This document shows positions 24,001 to 33,690 of a stretch of 64,000 bases of DNA, piece by piece; positions within the stretch are counted from its first letter, which is position 1; every line of letters begins with the position of its first letter. This stretch comes from Quadrisphaera granulorum. GTDB taxonomy: Bacteria > Actinomycetota > Actinomycetes > Actinomycetales > Quadrisphaeraceae. The stretch is taken from positions 1 to 64,000 of the forward strand of contig NZ_QGDQ01000019.1 in the NCBI RefSeq assembly GCF_003149145.1, written 5' to 3'. The notes under the pieces are model-generated. The model was not told where the DNA came from. It saw nothing but the letters and a program-made list of their open reading frames with translations, and ran no database searches. The position numbers and the translations under genes were made by a program.

Positions 24001-24492
24001 TCAGTCGGGGTAGGTCAAGGTGACGGCAGCGACCAGCAGCACCGAGAGGTGCCGGGCGGGAGTCAGGGCGAAGACTGGGGCGCCAGCCGAGTGCAGAGCA
24101 CCGGCGCCGACGGGATCCAAGTCGACGTGGTGGTGGTGGTCACCGTTGTGCCCCGAGGGGGCGTCGTGTCCCAGGGCCGGGGTCGCTGAAGCGTCCTGGG
24201 CCGACGTTGACGTCGAGCTCGGTGCCGTGGAGGCCGAGGCATGGGGGGCTTGAGCGAGGGTGGCCAAGTTCGCGTGGGTGTGAGCGGCCACACTCGAGGC
24301 GATCAGCTGCGGTGCGGCGTGCGCGCTGCGCCCGGCGCGATCCAGAGGACTGGCCATGGTCAGCACCAGCAGAGCCAGCACGAGCAGAAGGATGCCTGCG
24401 CCCGGCAGCCCGGACACCTCGACGTGGCCGCGTCGTCGCGGCCGGCCGAGGAGCGCCTGCACCCGAGCAGGCGCCGTGGCTGTGGCGGGCAC
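24001..24492 (-). CDS. His-rich membrane protein next to copper operon
   Basis: Unrecognised 163-residue protein with one helix at about residues 30-48 (GAGILLLVLALLVLTMAS), an Ala/Ser/His-rich extracytoplasmic stretch with GHNGDHHHHVDLD, and a second C-terminal helix (HLSVLLVAAVTLTYPD). The histidine cluster suggests metal binding. It is divergent from copZ, and the two CsoR-type palindromes lie in the shared upstream region (149 bases from its start codon), so copper control is plausible but inferred. Confidence 0.5.
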   Translation of the reverse strand: MPATATAPARVQALLGRPRRRGHVEVSGLPGAGILLLVLALLVLTMASPLDRAGRSAHAAPQLIASSVAAHTHANLATLAQAPHASASTAPSSTSTSAQDASATPALGHDAPSGHNGDHHHHVDLDPVGAGALHSAGAPVFALTPARHLSVLLVAAVTLTYPD

Positions 24493-24640
24493 ACCGGCAG
24501 GCTAACTGCCCTCAACGCGCGGGCGGGTTCAGCCGACCTCTCATCACCCGTCTGAACGCCAGGGGTCAGGTGGAGATGGGCAGGACGGGAGCGGGTGTTG
24601 TTAGAGGCGGACAGCGCCCGGTGCAGACGGGTTTGTGGAA

Positions 24641-24656
24641 TACCCCCGGGGGGGTA
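24641..24656. promoter_or_regulatory. CsoR-type copper operator 1
   Basis: AATACCCCCGGGGGGGTAAT: TACCCC and GGGGTA arms around a CG-rich centre, upstream of copZ and divergent from the His-rich gene. Confidence 0.7.
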
Positions 24657-24673
24657 ATACCTTGATGAGGTGG

Positions 24674-24688
24674 TACCCCCCAGGGGTA
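24674..24688. promoter_or_regulatory. CsoR-type copper operator 2
   Basis: TACCCCCCAGGGGTA within GGTACCCCCCAGGGGTACA, 33 bases before the copZ start codon. It matches boxes at 37212 and 38720. Confidence 0.75.
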
Positions 24689-24720
24689 CACGGTGGATGA
24701 CCGGTCGAGAGGAGCTGACG

Positions 24721-24930
24721 ATGGACAAGCGCTACCAGGTGAGTGGTATGACCTGCGGCCACTGCGAGACCTCCGTGCGCGAGGAGGTCAGCGTCCTGGC
24801 CGGGGTGCGTGAGGTCGAGGTGGACGCCAGCACTGGAGTCCTGGTCGTCAAGGCCACCCAGGACGTGCCCACCTCCCAGGTGCTGGCCGCGGTCGAGGAG
24901 GCCGGCTACACCGCTGTCCCCGTGCCGTGA
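24721..24930 (+). CDS. copZ: CopZ-type copper chaperone (HMA domain)
   Basis: 69-residue heavy-metal-associated domain: YQVSGMTCGHCETSVREEVSVLAGV holds the Cu(I)-binding CxxC, and VLAAVEEAGYTAV is the usual final helix and strand. It carries Cu(I) to the CopA ATPase encoded downstream. ATG at 24721 has GAGGAG about 8 bases upstream. Its stop overlaps the GTG of the next small gene. Confidence 0.93.
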   Translation: MDKRYQVSGMTCGHCETSVREEVSVLAGVREVEVDASTGVLVVKATQDVPTSQVLAAVEEAGYTAVPVP

Positions 24931-25097
24931 ACAGCGCAGGACGGCTCGGCGTCTTCGCCGCCGGCCTCGCGCTGGCCTTCGGCGCCTCCTACGCCACCGC
25001 CTCGGCGCTGGCGCCGCCTGAGGCAGCCCAGCGCTGGCAGCAGTCCTCCGCGGACACCTCACACGGCGAAGACAGCGATCACGCGATGAACCCTTAG
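24927..25097 (+). CDS. Small membrane protein between copZ and copA (56 aa)
   Basis: 56 residues starting NSAGRLGVFAAGLALAFGAS, one membrane helix, then a short polar tail ending HGEDSDHAMNP. The GTG start overlaps the copZ stop (GTGA), implying coupled translation. The tail has two His and one Met and could bind copper. Similar N-terminal helices open longer secreted copper-locus proteins in actinobacteria; here the tail is short, so it is either a genuine small protein or a truncated copy. Confidence 0.65.
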   Translation: MNSAGRLGVFAAGLALAFGASYATASALAPPEAAQRWQQSSADTSHGEDSDHAMNP

Positions 25098-25213
25098 GCC
25101 CACAAGCTGGGTCGATCAGCTGACCGGCTGGACCGGTTGGGCCCGCTGACCGTGGCCGCACCGTTCACTCGGCTGTCGGCCCACCGCTCGAAGACCGCAC
25201 GGAAGGCACCTCG

Positions 25214-27580
25214 ATGAGCACGACGAACCCCTCCGCACCCGCGGACTCGTCCACCCTCGCCCTGCAGATCCAGGGGATGACGTGTGCCTCCTGTGCCATG
25301 CGCATCGAGCGCAAGCTGAACAAGCTCGACGGCGTCAACGCCACGGTGAACTACGCCACCGAGAAGGCCCAGGTCAGCATTCCCAAGGGCTTCGACCCCG
25401 CAGTGCTGCTGACCGAGGTCAGCAAGGCCGGCTACACCGCGGTCCTGCCTCCCGCCCCTGCCCCCAGGCGCCCACCGGTGCCCGGTGGTGGCTCGGAGAC
25501 CGACGCCTCAGCCCCGGCAGCCGGGTCATCGGCCGCGGACGGCGGTGAGCAGACCAGCGCCGAGCGCGAGCTGACCTCGCTGCGCCAGCGGCTCATCGGT
25601 GCGGTGGTGCTGACAGTGCCCGTGGTCGCCATGGCCATGATCCCCGCGCTGCAGTTCACCTACTGGCAGTGGGCCTCCCTGGCCCTGGCCGCCCCCGTCA
25701 TCGTGTGGGGAGCCTGGCCCTTCCACCGGGCTGCGTGGGTCAACCTGCGCCACGGCAGCGCCACCATGGACACCCTGGTCTCCGTGGGCACCGCCGCAGC
25801 GCTGGCCTGGTCGCTGTACGCCCTCTTCCTGGGCACCGCGGGCATGCCCGGGATGGTCCACCCCTTCGAGCTGACCCTGGCCCCGTCGGACGGGGCGGGG
25901 AACATCTACCTCGAGGTCGGCGCGGGGGTGACCACCTTCGTCCTGGCGGGGCGCTACGTGGAGAAGCGCTCCAAGCGGCGCGCCGGAGCCGCCCTGCGGG
26001 CCCTGCTGGATCTGGGTGCCAAGCAGGTCGCCGTCCTGCGCGACGGGGTGGAGCACACCGTCGCCATCGACGATCTCGCCGTGGGCGAGGACTTCCTCGT
26101 CCGCCCCGGCGAGAAGATCGCCACCGACGGTGTCGTGGTCAGCGGCACCTCCGCCGTGGACGCCTCCATGCTCACCGGGGAGTCGGTGCCCGTGGAGGTC
26201 AGCGCCGACGACGAGGTCGTGGGAGCCACGCTGAACGTCGGCGGGCGCCTGGTGGTGCGCGCCACCCGGGTGGGCGAGCAGACCCAGCTGGCCCAAATGG
26301 CCCGCCTGGTCGAGGCCGCCCAGAACGGCAAGGCCCAGGTCCAGCGCCTGGCTGACCAGATCTCTGCGGTCTTCGTCCCGGTCGTCCTGGTCATCGCCGT
26401 CATCACTCTGGGTGCCTGGCTGGGGGCCGGTTTCCCGGCCTCGGCGGCCTTCACCGCCGCAGTGGCCGTCCTGGTCATCGCCTGCCCCTGCGCCCTGGGC
26501 CTGGCTACCCCGACCGCGCTGCTCGTCGGCACCGGTCGCGGCGCCCAGATGGGCATCTTGATCAAGGGCCCGGAGGTACTGGAGTCCACGCGCCGCATCG
26601 ACACCGTCGTCATGGACAAGACCGGCACCGTCACCACCGGCCAGATGAGCCTGGTCCGGACCATCCCCGCCCCCGGCGTCGACGAGGCCGAGCTGCTGCG
26701 CCTGGCGGCCGCACTCGAGGACGCCTCCGAACACCCCATCGCCCGAGCTGTCGTCGTAGGCGCCCGCACCAACGGTCGGGCTGACGATCGGACCAGCGGC
26801 CAGGTGCTGCCCGTGCCCACCAGTTTCACCACCGACGAGGGCCGCGGGGTGCACGGCACCGTGGAAGGCCGCTCCGTCGTCGTGGGTCGGGCCTCGCTGC
26901 TGGCCCAGCACGGCGCGCCCCTGAGCGAGGACCTGGCCGCCACCAAGGCCGAGGCCGAGTCCCGCGGGTCCACCGTGGTCGCCGTCGGCTGGGACGGCGC
27001 GGCCCGCGGCCTGCTCGTCATCGCCGACACCGTCAAGGCCACCAGCGCCCAGGCCGTGGCCGCGCTGAAGGAGCTGGGCCTGACCCCGGTCCTGCTCACC
27101 GGTGACAACGAGGCCGTCGCCCGCGACGTCGCCGCCCAGGTGGGCATCACCGAAGTCATCGCCGAGGTGCTGCCCCAGGACAAGGTCGCCACCGTGCGCG
27201 CCTTGCAGGAGGCGGGCAAGAAGGTCGCCATGGTTGGGGACGGCATCAACGACGCCCCCGCCCTGGCCCAGGCCGACCTCGGCCTGGCGATGGGCACCGG
27301 CACCGACGTCGCCATGCAGGCCTCAGACCTGACCCTGGTGGGAGGGGACCTGCTTGGCGTGGTCGATGCGATCCGCCTGTCTCGGCGGACCCTGGCCACG
27401 ATCAGGTCCAACCTGTTCTGGGCCTTCGCCTACAACACCGCTGCGATCCCGGTCGCTGCGCTGGGGCTGCTCAACCCGATGCTGGCCGGAGCGGCCATGG
27501 CCCTCTCCAGCGTCTTCGTGGTGGGCAACAGCCTGCGCCTGCGCCGCTTCACCGCGACCGAGCCCATGGGCTCCCGTTAG
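25214..27580 (+). CDS. copA: Copper-translocating P1B-type ATPase
   Basis: Cu(I) export ATPase, 788 residues. Order: N-terminal HMA domain ([21 protein letters not shown]), eight membrane helices, the actuator TGES ([11 protein letters not shown]), the metal-site CPC in [16 protein letters not shown], the phosphorylated DKTGTVT, the HP locus [13 protein letters not shown] and [16 protein letters not shown]. Helices 7-8 carry [16 protein letters not shown] and [25 protein letters not shown], matching the P1B-1 (Cu+) class. It follows copZ and the small protein, with csoR downstream. Confidence 0.97.
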   Translation: MSTTNPSAPADSSTLALQIQGMTCASCAMRIERKLNKLDGVNATVNYATEKAQVSIPKGFDPAVLLTEVSKAGYTAVLPPAPAPRRPPVPGGGSETDASAPAAGSSAADGGEQTSAERELTSLRQRLIGAVVLTVPVVAMAMIPALQFTYWQWASLALAAPVIVWGAWPFHRAAWVNLRHGSATMDTLVSVGTAAALAWSLYALFLGTAGMPGMVHPFELTLAPSDGAGNIYLEVGAGVTTFVLAGRYVEKRSKRRAGAALRALLDLGAKQVAVLRDGVEHTVAIDDLAVGEDFLVRPGEKIATDGVVVSGTSAVDASMLTGESVPVEVSADDEVVGATLNVGGRLVVRATRVGEQTQLAQMARLVEAAQNGKAQVQRLADQISAVFVPVVLVIAVITLGAWLGAGFPASAAFTAAVAVLVIACPCALGLATPTALLVGTGRGAQMGILIKGPEVLESTRRIDTVVMDKTGTVTTGQMSLVRTIPAPGVDEAELLRLAAALEDASEHPIARAVVVGARTNGRADDRTSGQVLPVPTSFTTDEGRGVHGTVEGRSVVVGRASLLAQHGAPLSEDLAATKAEAESRGSTVVAVGWDGAARGLLVIADTVKATSAQAVAALKELGLTPVLLTGDNEAVARDVAAQVGITEVIAEVLPQDKVATVRALQEAGKKVAMVGDGINDAPALAQADLGLAMGTGTDVAMQASDLTLVGGDLLGVVDAIRLSRRTLATIRSNLFWAFAYNTAAIPVAALGLLNPMLAGAAMALSSVFVVGNSLRLRRFTATEPMGSR

Positions 27581-27796
27581 CACCACCGTGCAGGTGGCCC
27601 CGAGCCCTGCCCGCGGCACGCGTCCAGGTGCTCACGGCCGGCCAACGTCGGACAGGAGCGGACCGGGATCTTGGGCGAGTGACCAGTCCCGGCCTGCGCG
27701 CATGAGCGAGCGCGTGAGCCACCATGGTGCCGCTGAACCACTCCACCCACCCCGTCACCCCTATCCGCACGTCGGTGCAGGCCCAAGGAGTCGTCC

Positions 27797-28129
27797 ATGA
27801 CCGACCACCCCGCCCCCGAGGCGACCGAGGACACCCCGAGCGCCCACCACCACGGCTACATCAGCGACAAGGACCGCTACCTCACGCGCCTGAAGCGCAT
27901 CGAGGGGCAGGTCCGTGGTCTGCAGCGCATGGTGGAGAACGAGGCGTACTGCATCGACATCCTCACCCAGATCAGCGCCATGACCGCGGCCACCGAGAAC
28001 GTCGCCCTCGGCCTCCTGGATGACCACCTCAAGCACTGCGTGGTCGACGCGGCTCGTGCGGGCGGCCCTGAGGCGGAGGAGAAGATCGCCGAAGCCTCCG
28101 CGGCCATCGCCCGGCTGGTGAAGTCCTGA
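27797..28129 (+). CDS. csoR: CsoR copper-sensing repressor
   Basis: 110-residue four-helix repressor of the CsoR/RcnR family. RYLTRLKRIEGQVRGLQRMVE is the DNA-facing helix; Cu(I) ligands follow the C-H-C pattern: Cys in AYCIDIL, His in LLDDHLKHC and Cys in the same motif. It lies 216 bases after copA, with AAGGAG seven bases before its ATG. The TACCC...GGGTA palindromes in the window are its likely targets. Confidence 0.95.
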   Translation: MTDHPAPEATEDTPSAHHHGYISDKDRYLTRLKRIEGQVRGLQRMVENEAYCIDILTQISAMTAATENVALGLLDDHLKHCVVDAARAGGPEAEEKIAEASAAIARLVKS

Positions 28130-28272
28130 TCCTCTTTGCCCGCCCGGCCGTCGCCGGCGGTGAGGCTCAACTGACCGGCAGCGGGCCGGCAGCTGGGCAG
28201 GAGCCTGACCAGTAGGTCACCACACGATCTGGGTCAGCTCACTTGCGGCGGGGAGCTCCAGCCGCCGGCAGA

Positions 28273-29706
28273 TCACCTCAGAACCTGCCCGCTGAGGGCC
28301 GTCCAGAGCGGCCCAGCCCCCACTCCGAGCACGAGGACCACGGCAGCGGCGCTGACTGCTGCGGCCGCAGCACTCGAAGGTCCCCGGCTCACCTGTCCGG
28401 CGTCCTCATCGGCTGGTGCCTTCGCGAAAGCAGCCGCCAACCAGCGCAGGTAAGGGAACAACGAAGCGGCAGTCGCGACCGCGCCCAGCACCACCAGCCA
28501 GGCCAGTCCCCCGTCCCAGGCCGCGGTGAAGGTGGTGAGCTTCCCGACGAAGACTGCGGTGGGCGGTGTTCCCACCAGACCCAGCAGCGACACCAGCAGA
28601 GCTGTACCCACCCAGGGCCGTCGCCGGGCGGCCCCGCGCCAAGCCTCGCGGGTGCGTCGGTGTGGCTCAGCAGCGACCACGGCGAAGGCAGCGAGGTTGG
28701 CGGCGGCGTACCCGGCCAGGTACAGCAGTAGCGAGGGTTGCGCCAGATCGCTGCGGCCCGCAGCCGCCACCGGGAACAGCAGGAAGCCGGCCTGGGAGAC
28801 CGTGGACCACCCCAGAAGTCGGCGCACGTCGTCCTGCCCGAAGGCCGCCAGCACGCCCAGCAGCGCCGTCGCCGCCGCGATGCCGGCAACGACGGTGCCG
28901 GTCTGGACGGCCCCGCTCTGGACGGTGGCATCGACCAGCCGGTAGGCCGCGATGAGGCCGCCGATCTTGGGCACGGTGGTGGCGAAGGCGGCCAGCGCGG
29001 TCCGTGCTCCCTGTGCGGTGTCGGGCACCCAGAAGTGGCCAGGAACCGCCCCGGCTTTGAACAGCAGCCCTCCCAGCGTCGCCACGACCCCGACAGCAAC
29101 CAGCGGTCGTGGCACCTGGCCTGAACGCAGCCCACTGACCAGCTCCGCATAGGTGCTGCCGCCGGCCAGCGCCACCAGCACCACGACGCCGAGGAGCATG
29201 ACGATGCCCAGCAGCGCGCCGAGCAGGTACGTCTTCAAGGCGGCCTCAGCGGCTGCTGGTGTCCGCGCCAGTCCCACCAGCGCGTACAGCGGGATGCTCG
29301 CCAGCAGGTAGGCCACCGCCAGCACGAGCAGGTCGCTGGCGCCGGCGAGGACCACCGCGCCGAGCGCTGCAGCCAGCAGCAGCGAGCAGATCTCGCTCTC
29401 GCGCGGGTCACCCGCCAGCTCATCGCGTCCCAGCAGAAGCACCAGCAGCGTGGCAGCGCAGATCAGCATCCGCGCCGTCGTGGTCGGCGCGTCCAGGGCG
29501 TAGCTGGCCTGGAAGGCTAGTGAACCCATGGCGGGCGAGGCCGGCCCCACCAGCGCGGTGACCGCGGCCGCAACCAGAGCCAGGACGGCGACCACCCGCG
29601 ACCAGCGCTGCCGCTCACGCGCCAGGAAACTGCCCATGAGCAGGCACGTCACGGTGCCGACCAGGAGGCAGACCTCTGGGGTCAGCATGGCCACGTCGTG
29701 CTCCAC
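28273..29706 (-). CDS. nuoN: NuoN-like complex-I-type membrane subunit
   Basis: Antiporter-like subunit of 477 residues with about 14 helices. Family marks are SYALDAPTTTARMLICAATLLVLLLGRDEL, KAGAVPGHFWVPDTAQGA (helix 7 Lys and HFWxPD) and GWSTVSQAGFLLFP. The helix-5 Glu of canonical NuoN (ELISLPL in E. coli) is not kept: the segment reads LLASIPLYALVG. Last gene of an eight-gene unit; three bases separate it from nuoM. No soluble-arm gene is adjacent. Confidence 0.9.
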   Translation of the reverse strand: MEHDVAMLTPEVCLLVGTVTCLLMGSFLARERQRWSRVVAVLALVAAAVTALVGPASPAMGSLAFQASYALDAPTTTARMLICAATLLVLLLGRDELAGDPRESEICSLLLAAALGAVVLAGASDLLVLAVAYLLASIPLYALVGLARTPAAAEAALKTYLLGALLGIVMLLGVVVLVALAGGSTYAELVSGLRSGQVPRPLVAVGVVATLGGLLFKAGAVPGHFWVPDTAQGARTALAAFATTVPKIGGLIAAYRLVDATVQSGAVQTGTVVAGIAAATALLGVLAAFGQDDVRRLLGWSTVSQAGFLLFPVAAAGRSDLAQPSLLLYLAGYAAANLAAFAVVAAEPHRRTREAWRGAARRRPWVGTALLVSLLGLVGTPPTAVFVGKLTTFTAAWDGGLAWLVVLGAVATAASLFPYLRWLAAAFAKAPADEDAGQVSRGPSSAAAAAVSAAAVVLVLGVGAGPLWTALSGQVLR

Positions 29707-29709
29707 GGC

Positions 29710-31317
29710 TCAGCTCCCCGCCGGTGCCGCCACCGAGGCCGCGACCGCGTCCGTCGCGGAGGGGGTGACCACCGAGGTGATCCACGCCGACGTCGGAGCG
29801 ATGACGTCCAGCAGCGGCTGGGGTGCCACACCGATAGCGGTGGCCAGCACCAGCAGCACCACCACGGGCACCGCCTCGGCTGCCCGCAGGTCGGCGAACC
29901 CGCCCCGCGGGGCTCGCGCTGGCCCGGTCAGCAGGTGCTGCAGTGCCCGCAGGAACAGTGCGGCGGTGATCAGGATGCCCAGCAGTGCGACCGCGGTCAC
30001 CGGCGCTGTCGCGATGCTGCCGGCGAAGACCTGCAGCTCGGCGACGAAGCCGCTGAAGGCCGGCAGCCCGAGGGAGGCGAAGGAGGCCACCGCTAACAGC
30101 GCCGCCCACCGCGGCGCCAGCCGTCCCAGGCCGCTGACGGTGCTGCCGGGCCCCATCGCGTAGGTGCCGGTGCGGTCGCGCAGCACCCCGGCCAGCAGGA
30201 ACAACGCAGCGGTGATCAAGCCGTGGCTGACCATCTGCGTCACGGCCCCCATCACCGCCAGCTGCTGGCTGCTGGCCGCGGCGGCCCCCAGGGCGCTGCC
30301 AGCCCCACCTGCGGGCGCGCCGGAAGCCGCAGATGCCGCAGAACCCCCCGCCAGGCCCGCCGCTCCGAGCGCGAGCACCACGTACCCCATGTGGTTCACC
30401 GAGGTGTAGGCCACCATCCGCTTGAAGTCGCTCTGAGCCAACGCCACCAGCGCCCCATAAAGCGCGGAGACGATCCCGAGGGTCACGACGACCCATGCCG
30501 CAGCGCGCCAGGCATCGGGCAGCAGCGGCATCACGACCCGCACCAGGCCGTAGGTGCCCAGCTTGAGCATCACCCCCGCCAGGACCACCGAACCGATGGT
30601 CGGTGCGTCGGTGTGCGCGGGTGGCAGCCAGGTGTGCACGGGCGCCACGGGCGTCTTGATGCCCAACCCGACCAGCGCCGCGACCAGCACCAGCACCCCG
30701 GTGGTCGGTGATCCCTGTAGCGGCGGGTTCGCCGCCAGCTCGACGATGTCGAAGGTGTGCGGTGCCGATGCCAGGTAGAGCCCGATGAAGGCGACCAGCA
30801 GGGCCAGGGAGCCCAGGAAGGTGTAGAGGAAGAAGCGCAGCGCTGAGCGCGCCCGGTCCCCATGGCCCCACCCCGCGATGGAGAAGTACATCCCCACGAT
30901 CGACAGGTCGAAGAAGACGAAGAACAGCACCAGGTCCTGCGCGGCGAAGACGCCCAGGCAGGCGGTCTGCAGGAACAGGAACAGCGCTGCCTGAGCCCGC
31001 GGGCGGTGCGCCTCGCGCAGCGCGTACACCGCACAGGCCAGGAAGACCACACACGTCAGCGCCGCCAGCGGCAAGGAGATGCCATCCAGGCCCACGTGGT
31101 AGCTGGTCCCGACAGCCGGGATCCATCGGACCCGCTGCTCGAAGGTCAGGCCACCGGGGGCGGGGGTGCGGTAGGCGAGGGCCATCGCGACGACCAGGAC
31201 CAGCTCGGCTCCGGCAACAGCCACCCAGGCCCAGCGCGCTGCCGCGTCGGGCACGCGCGGCAGTACAGCTAGGGCACCAGCCGCGACCAGCGGCATGAAG
31301 ACGAGCAGGCTCAACAC
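29710..31317 (-). CDS. nuoM: NuoM-like complex-I-type membrane subunit
   Basis: 535-residue antiporter-like subunit. VGLDGISLPLAALTC, the FFDLSIVGMYFSIAGWG segment (Asp in place of the usual helix-5 Glu), GIKTPVAPVHTWLPPAHTDAPTIGSVVLAGVMLKLGTYGLVR and KRMVAYTSVNHMGYVVL are strong NuoM signatures, including the helix-7 Lys and HTWLPxAHxxAP. An Ala/Gly insertion (about residues 325-345) enlarges one loop. Lies between nuoL and nuoN on the minus strand. Confidence 0.93.
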   Translation of the reverse strand: MLSLLVFMPLVAAGALAVLPRVPDAAARWAWVAVAGAELVLVVAMALAYRTPAPGGLTFEQRVRWIPAVGTSYHVGLDGISLPLAALTCVVFLACAVYALREAHRPRAQAALFLFLQTACLGVFAAQDLVLFFVFFDLSIVGMYFSIAGWGHGDRARSALRFFLYTFLGSLALLVAFIGLYLASAPHTFDIVELAANPPLQGSPTTGVLVLVAALVGLGIKTPVAPVHTWLPPAHTDAPTIGSVVLAGVMLKLGTYGLVRVVMPLLPDAWRAAAWVVVTLGIVSALYGALVALAQSDFKRMVAYTSVNHMGYVVLALGAAGLAGGSAASAASGAPAGGAGSALGAAAASSQQLAVMGAVTQMVSHGLITAALFLLAGVLRDRTGTYAMGPGSTVSGLGRLAPRWAALLAVASFASLGLPAFSGFVAELQVFAGSIATAPVTAVALLGILITAALFLRALQHLLTGPARAPRGGFADLRAAEAVPVVVLLVLATAIGVAPQPLLDVIAPTSAWITSVVTPSATDAVAASVAAPAGS

Positions 31318-31334
31318 GAGGACACCACTTCCGG

Positions 31335-33350
31335 TCAGGCGCTCGGCGCCAGGGCGAGCAAGACAGCAGCCAGCAGCAGCACCACCGCAGCCGCCGCGTA
31401 GTAGCGGTGCAGTTGCCCGCTCTGGGAGCGCCGCGCCAGACGGCCAGCGGCGCGGGCGGCGGCGGCGACGCTGCGCACGGCACCGTCGACGCGCCGGTCA
31501 TCGAAACGAGCAGCGCCGCGCGCCGTCGAGGTAGCGGCGGCCGCAACAGCGCTCACGCCGCGGTCCAGCCCACGGTCATCCCAGCGCGCCAGCACGGTGG
31601 CCAGGCCCACCACGGGGCGCACCACCAGGGCGTGTGCGGCGGCTTCCAGCCCCAGCCAGCCCTGTAGCCAGTCCTGCAGCCGGGTCCGCAGCCCGCTCTG
31701 TCGCCACTCGGCTGTCGGACCCGCCGCAGCCGAGGAGTAAGAGGAGGAGGACGACGATGAGGGCACCGATGAGGTGGTGGGTGACGAGCGGCGCAGTTGT
31801 GCCGCGATGACCACGGCAACTACTACGAGGGCAACCACCCCCGACAGCACCAATTCACCGACGCTCGGTGTGGCCGGTGGAGCGCCAGCACGGTCGAGAG
31901 CCCCTCGCAGTCGCTGCGCCACTGGCGGCAGGGCGAGTGCTCCCAGCACCGCAGCTGCCGCCGCGAGCACCACCAGCGGCACCCGCTGCAGCCCACCGAC
32001 ACCACCGGCGTGGGGTGTCCAGTGTGCTGTGGCGGAGCCGTGGTCCCCGGGGCCCGTGCGGTCCTCTTCCTCGCGGGTCCTAGGGCTCGTGGTGATCTGC
32101 GGTTCGGGACCCAAAAGCACCGCCAACGCCTTGGCGGCGTAAGCAGCCGCCAGGGCAGCGCCCAGCAGACCAGCGAGGTACAGCGCCGGGGAGACCTCTC
32201 GCGCCGCGGCCAGCACGCCGTCCTTGGCGGCCCACAGCGACAGCGGCGGCAAACCCGCTAGCGATGCCAGGCCCACCGCGGCGCACACTCCGATCACTGG
32301 CCATCGCCGCCCGGCTCCGCGCAGGGCGGACAGCTGCCTCGTGCCCAGCAGGGACAACCAGGCGCCCGCCGCGAGGAACAGCAGGGCCTTGGTCGCCGCG
32401 TGGGCGACCAGCTGCACCGCCCCACCGGAGACCGACCCGATGCCCGCGGCCAGCACCACGTAGCCCAGCTGCGAAGCCGTCGAGGCGGCCAGCAGCTGCT
32501 TCAAGTCGCGCTGGGCCAGGGCGACCGCACCGAGCACCACCGCCGTCACCACCCCGACCCAGGCGGCGGTGGCCGACGCCCAGCTCGTGGCAGCCAGCAG
32601 GTCGGTGGTGCGCAGCAGCAGGAAGGTCCCCAGCGCCACCATCGTCGCGGAGTGCAGCAGCGCGCTGACCGGGCTGGGGCCGTCCATGGCGCGTGACAGC
32701 CAGAATGAGACGGGCAGCTGAGCTGATTTCCCGATCGCGGCGGCCAGGACGCCAGCGGCGGCCACCGAGCGCCAGGGCTCGTGCGCTACGGGCAGGTCTG
32801 CCAGGGCCAGCCCTGGAGCCCCTGCCACGGCGGCCGCTACAGCGAGGTAGAGGCCCAGGTCACCGGTCCGCGTCACCAGGAAGGCCGTGGTCCCTGAACC
32901 CACCGTCCGCGCCTGGCGCCACGGATAGCCGATCAGGGCGAAGGAGCAGGCCCCCATCAGCTCCCAGGCCAGCAGCAGCCCGGGGAGGGCTGTCGCCGTG
33001 GCCGTCGTGGCCGCTGCTGCACTGAAGATGAGCAGCAGGCCGAAGAAGCGGGCTCGGTGCTCGTGGATGTCGCCGGCGGCGAAGATGACGACCAGCAGCA
33101 CGGCGGAGGCTGAGGTGACCAGCATCAGCGCGCCCAGGGGGTCCACTGCCAGATCGAGTCCGCCGGCCACCACCAGCGGGGCACCAGCGGAGGGGTGCAG
33201 CACCGCTGCCGTGACCGCCAGCACCAGGCCGGCTGCGGCGGTCACGACCGCTGCTGGCGCAGCTGCCTTGTCCAGCCGGTGCCCGACCAGCGCCAAGACG
33301 GCACCGGTGGCAGCTGGCAACAGCACGACCGCCCACAGCAGTGAGCTCAT
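31335..33350 (-). CDS. nuoL: NuoL-like complex-I-type membrane subunit
   Basis: About 671 residues. LLAWELMGACSFALIGYPW keeps the helix-5 Glu; IGKSAQLPVSFWLSRAMDGPSPVSALLHSATMVALG matches the helix-7 region with Lys and the discontinuous helix (usual AMAGPTPVSALIHAATMV); KQLLAASTASQLGYVVLAAG follows. The long C-terminal part includes a Ser-rich cytosolic stretch (about residues 540-560) and a hydrophobic end, but the lateral helix HL is not obvious. The ATG at 33350 is preferred to the GTG at 33362. Confidence 0.93.
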   Translation of the reverse strand: MSSLLWAVVLLPAATGAVLALVGHRLDKAAAPAAVVTAAAGLVLAVTAAVLHPSAGAPLVVAGGLDLAVDPLGALMLVTSASAVLLVVIFAAGDIHEHRARFFGLLLIFSAAAATTATATALPGLLLAWELMGACSFALIGYPWRQARTVGSGTTAFLVTRTGDLGLYLAVAAAVAGAPGLALADLPVAHEPWRSVAAAGVLAAAIGKSAQLPVSFWLSRAMDGPSPVSALLHSATMVALGTFLLLRTTDLLAATSWASATAAWVGVVTAVVLGAVALAQRDLKQLLAASTASQLGYVVLAAGIGSVSGGAVQLVAHAATKALLFLAAGAWLSLLGTRQLSALRGAGRRWPVIGVCAAVGLASLAGLPPLSLWAAKDGVLAAAREVSPALYLAGLLGAALAAAYAAKALAVLLGPEPQITTSPRTREEEDRTGPGDHGSATAHWTPHAGGVGGLQRVPLVVLAAAAAVLGALALPPVAQRLRGALDRAGAPPATPSVGELVLSGVVALVVVAVVIAAQLRRSSPTTSSVPSSSSSSSYSSAAAGPTAEWRQSGLRTRLQDWLQGWLGLEAAAHALVVRPVVGLATVLARWDDRGLDRGVSAVAAAATSTARGAARFDDRRVDGAVRSVAAAARAAGRLARRSQSGQLHRYYAAAAVVLLLAAVLLALAPSA

Positions 33351-33387
33351 CTGCGCGCTCACTCGGTGGCCGCCGCTCTCGCCCGGC

Positions 33388-33690
33388 TCACTGGGACAGC
33401 TCCGTGGCGGAGTCGGTCATGTCCGAGCCGCGGGTCCGGTGCTGCAGCACCGCCACCGCGAAGCCCATGGCCATGTCGACGGTCATCGCGGCGACCACCA
33501 CCAAGAGCAGCAGGTGGCCGCTGGGGGACGGCGACAGGAACCACCACAGCCCTCCAGCAGCCAGGATGACGCCGTTGAGCATGAGTTCCAGCCCCATCAT
33601 CACCATCACCACGACCTGCTGGGACAGCGCTCCGTACAGGCCGATGCTGAACAGGGCAGCTGCGATCAGCAGCACCGCTTCCAAGGTCAC
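33388..33690 (-). CDS. nuoK: NuoK-like complex-I-type membrane subunit
   Basis: 100 residues, three helices. VMVMMGLELMLNGV contains the conserved helix-2 Glu (Glu-36 type). The second acidic site, usually AAAExAIGL, reads AAMTVDMAMGFAV, an Asp in the equivalent place. Starts inside the nuoJ stop codon, so translation is coupled. Confidence 0.93.
   Translation of the reverse strand: MTLEAVLLIAAALFSIGLYGALSQQVVVMVMMGLELMLNGVILAAGGLWWFLSPSPSGHLLLLVVVAAMTVDMAMGFAVAVLQHRTRGSDMTDSATELSQ

Noticed and set aside
28604-28618. TACCCACCCAGGG as another CsoR box
   Set aside because: Inside nuoN and only half symmetrical.
29615-31546. 643-aa minus frame
   Set aside because: Arg/Gly-rich shifted frame over nuoM; no domain.
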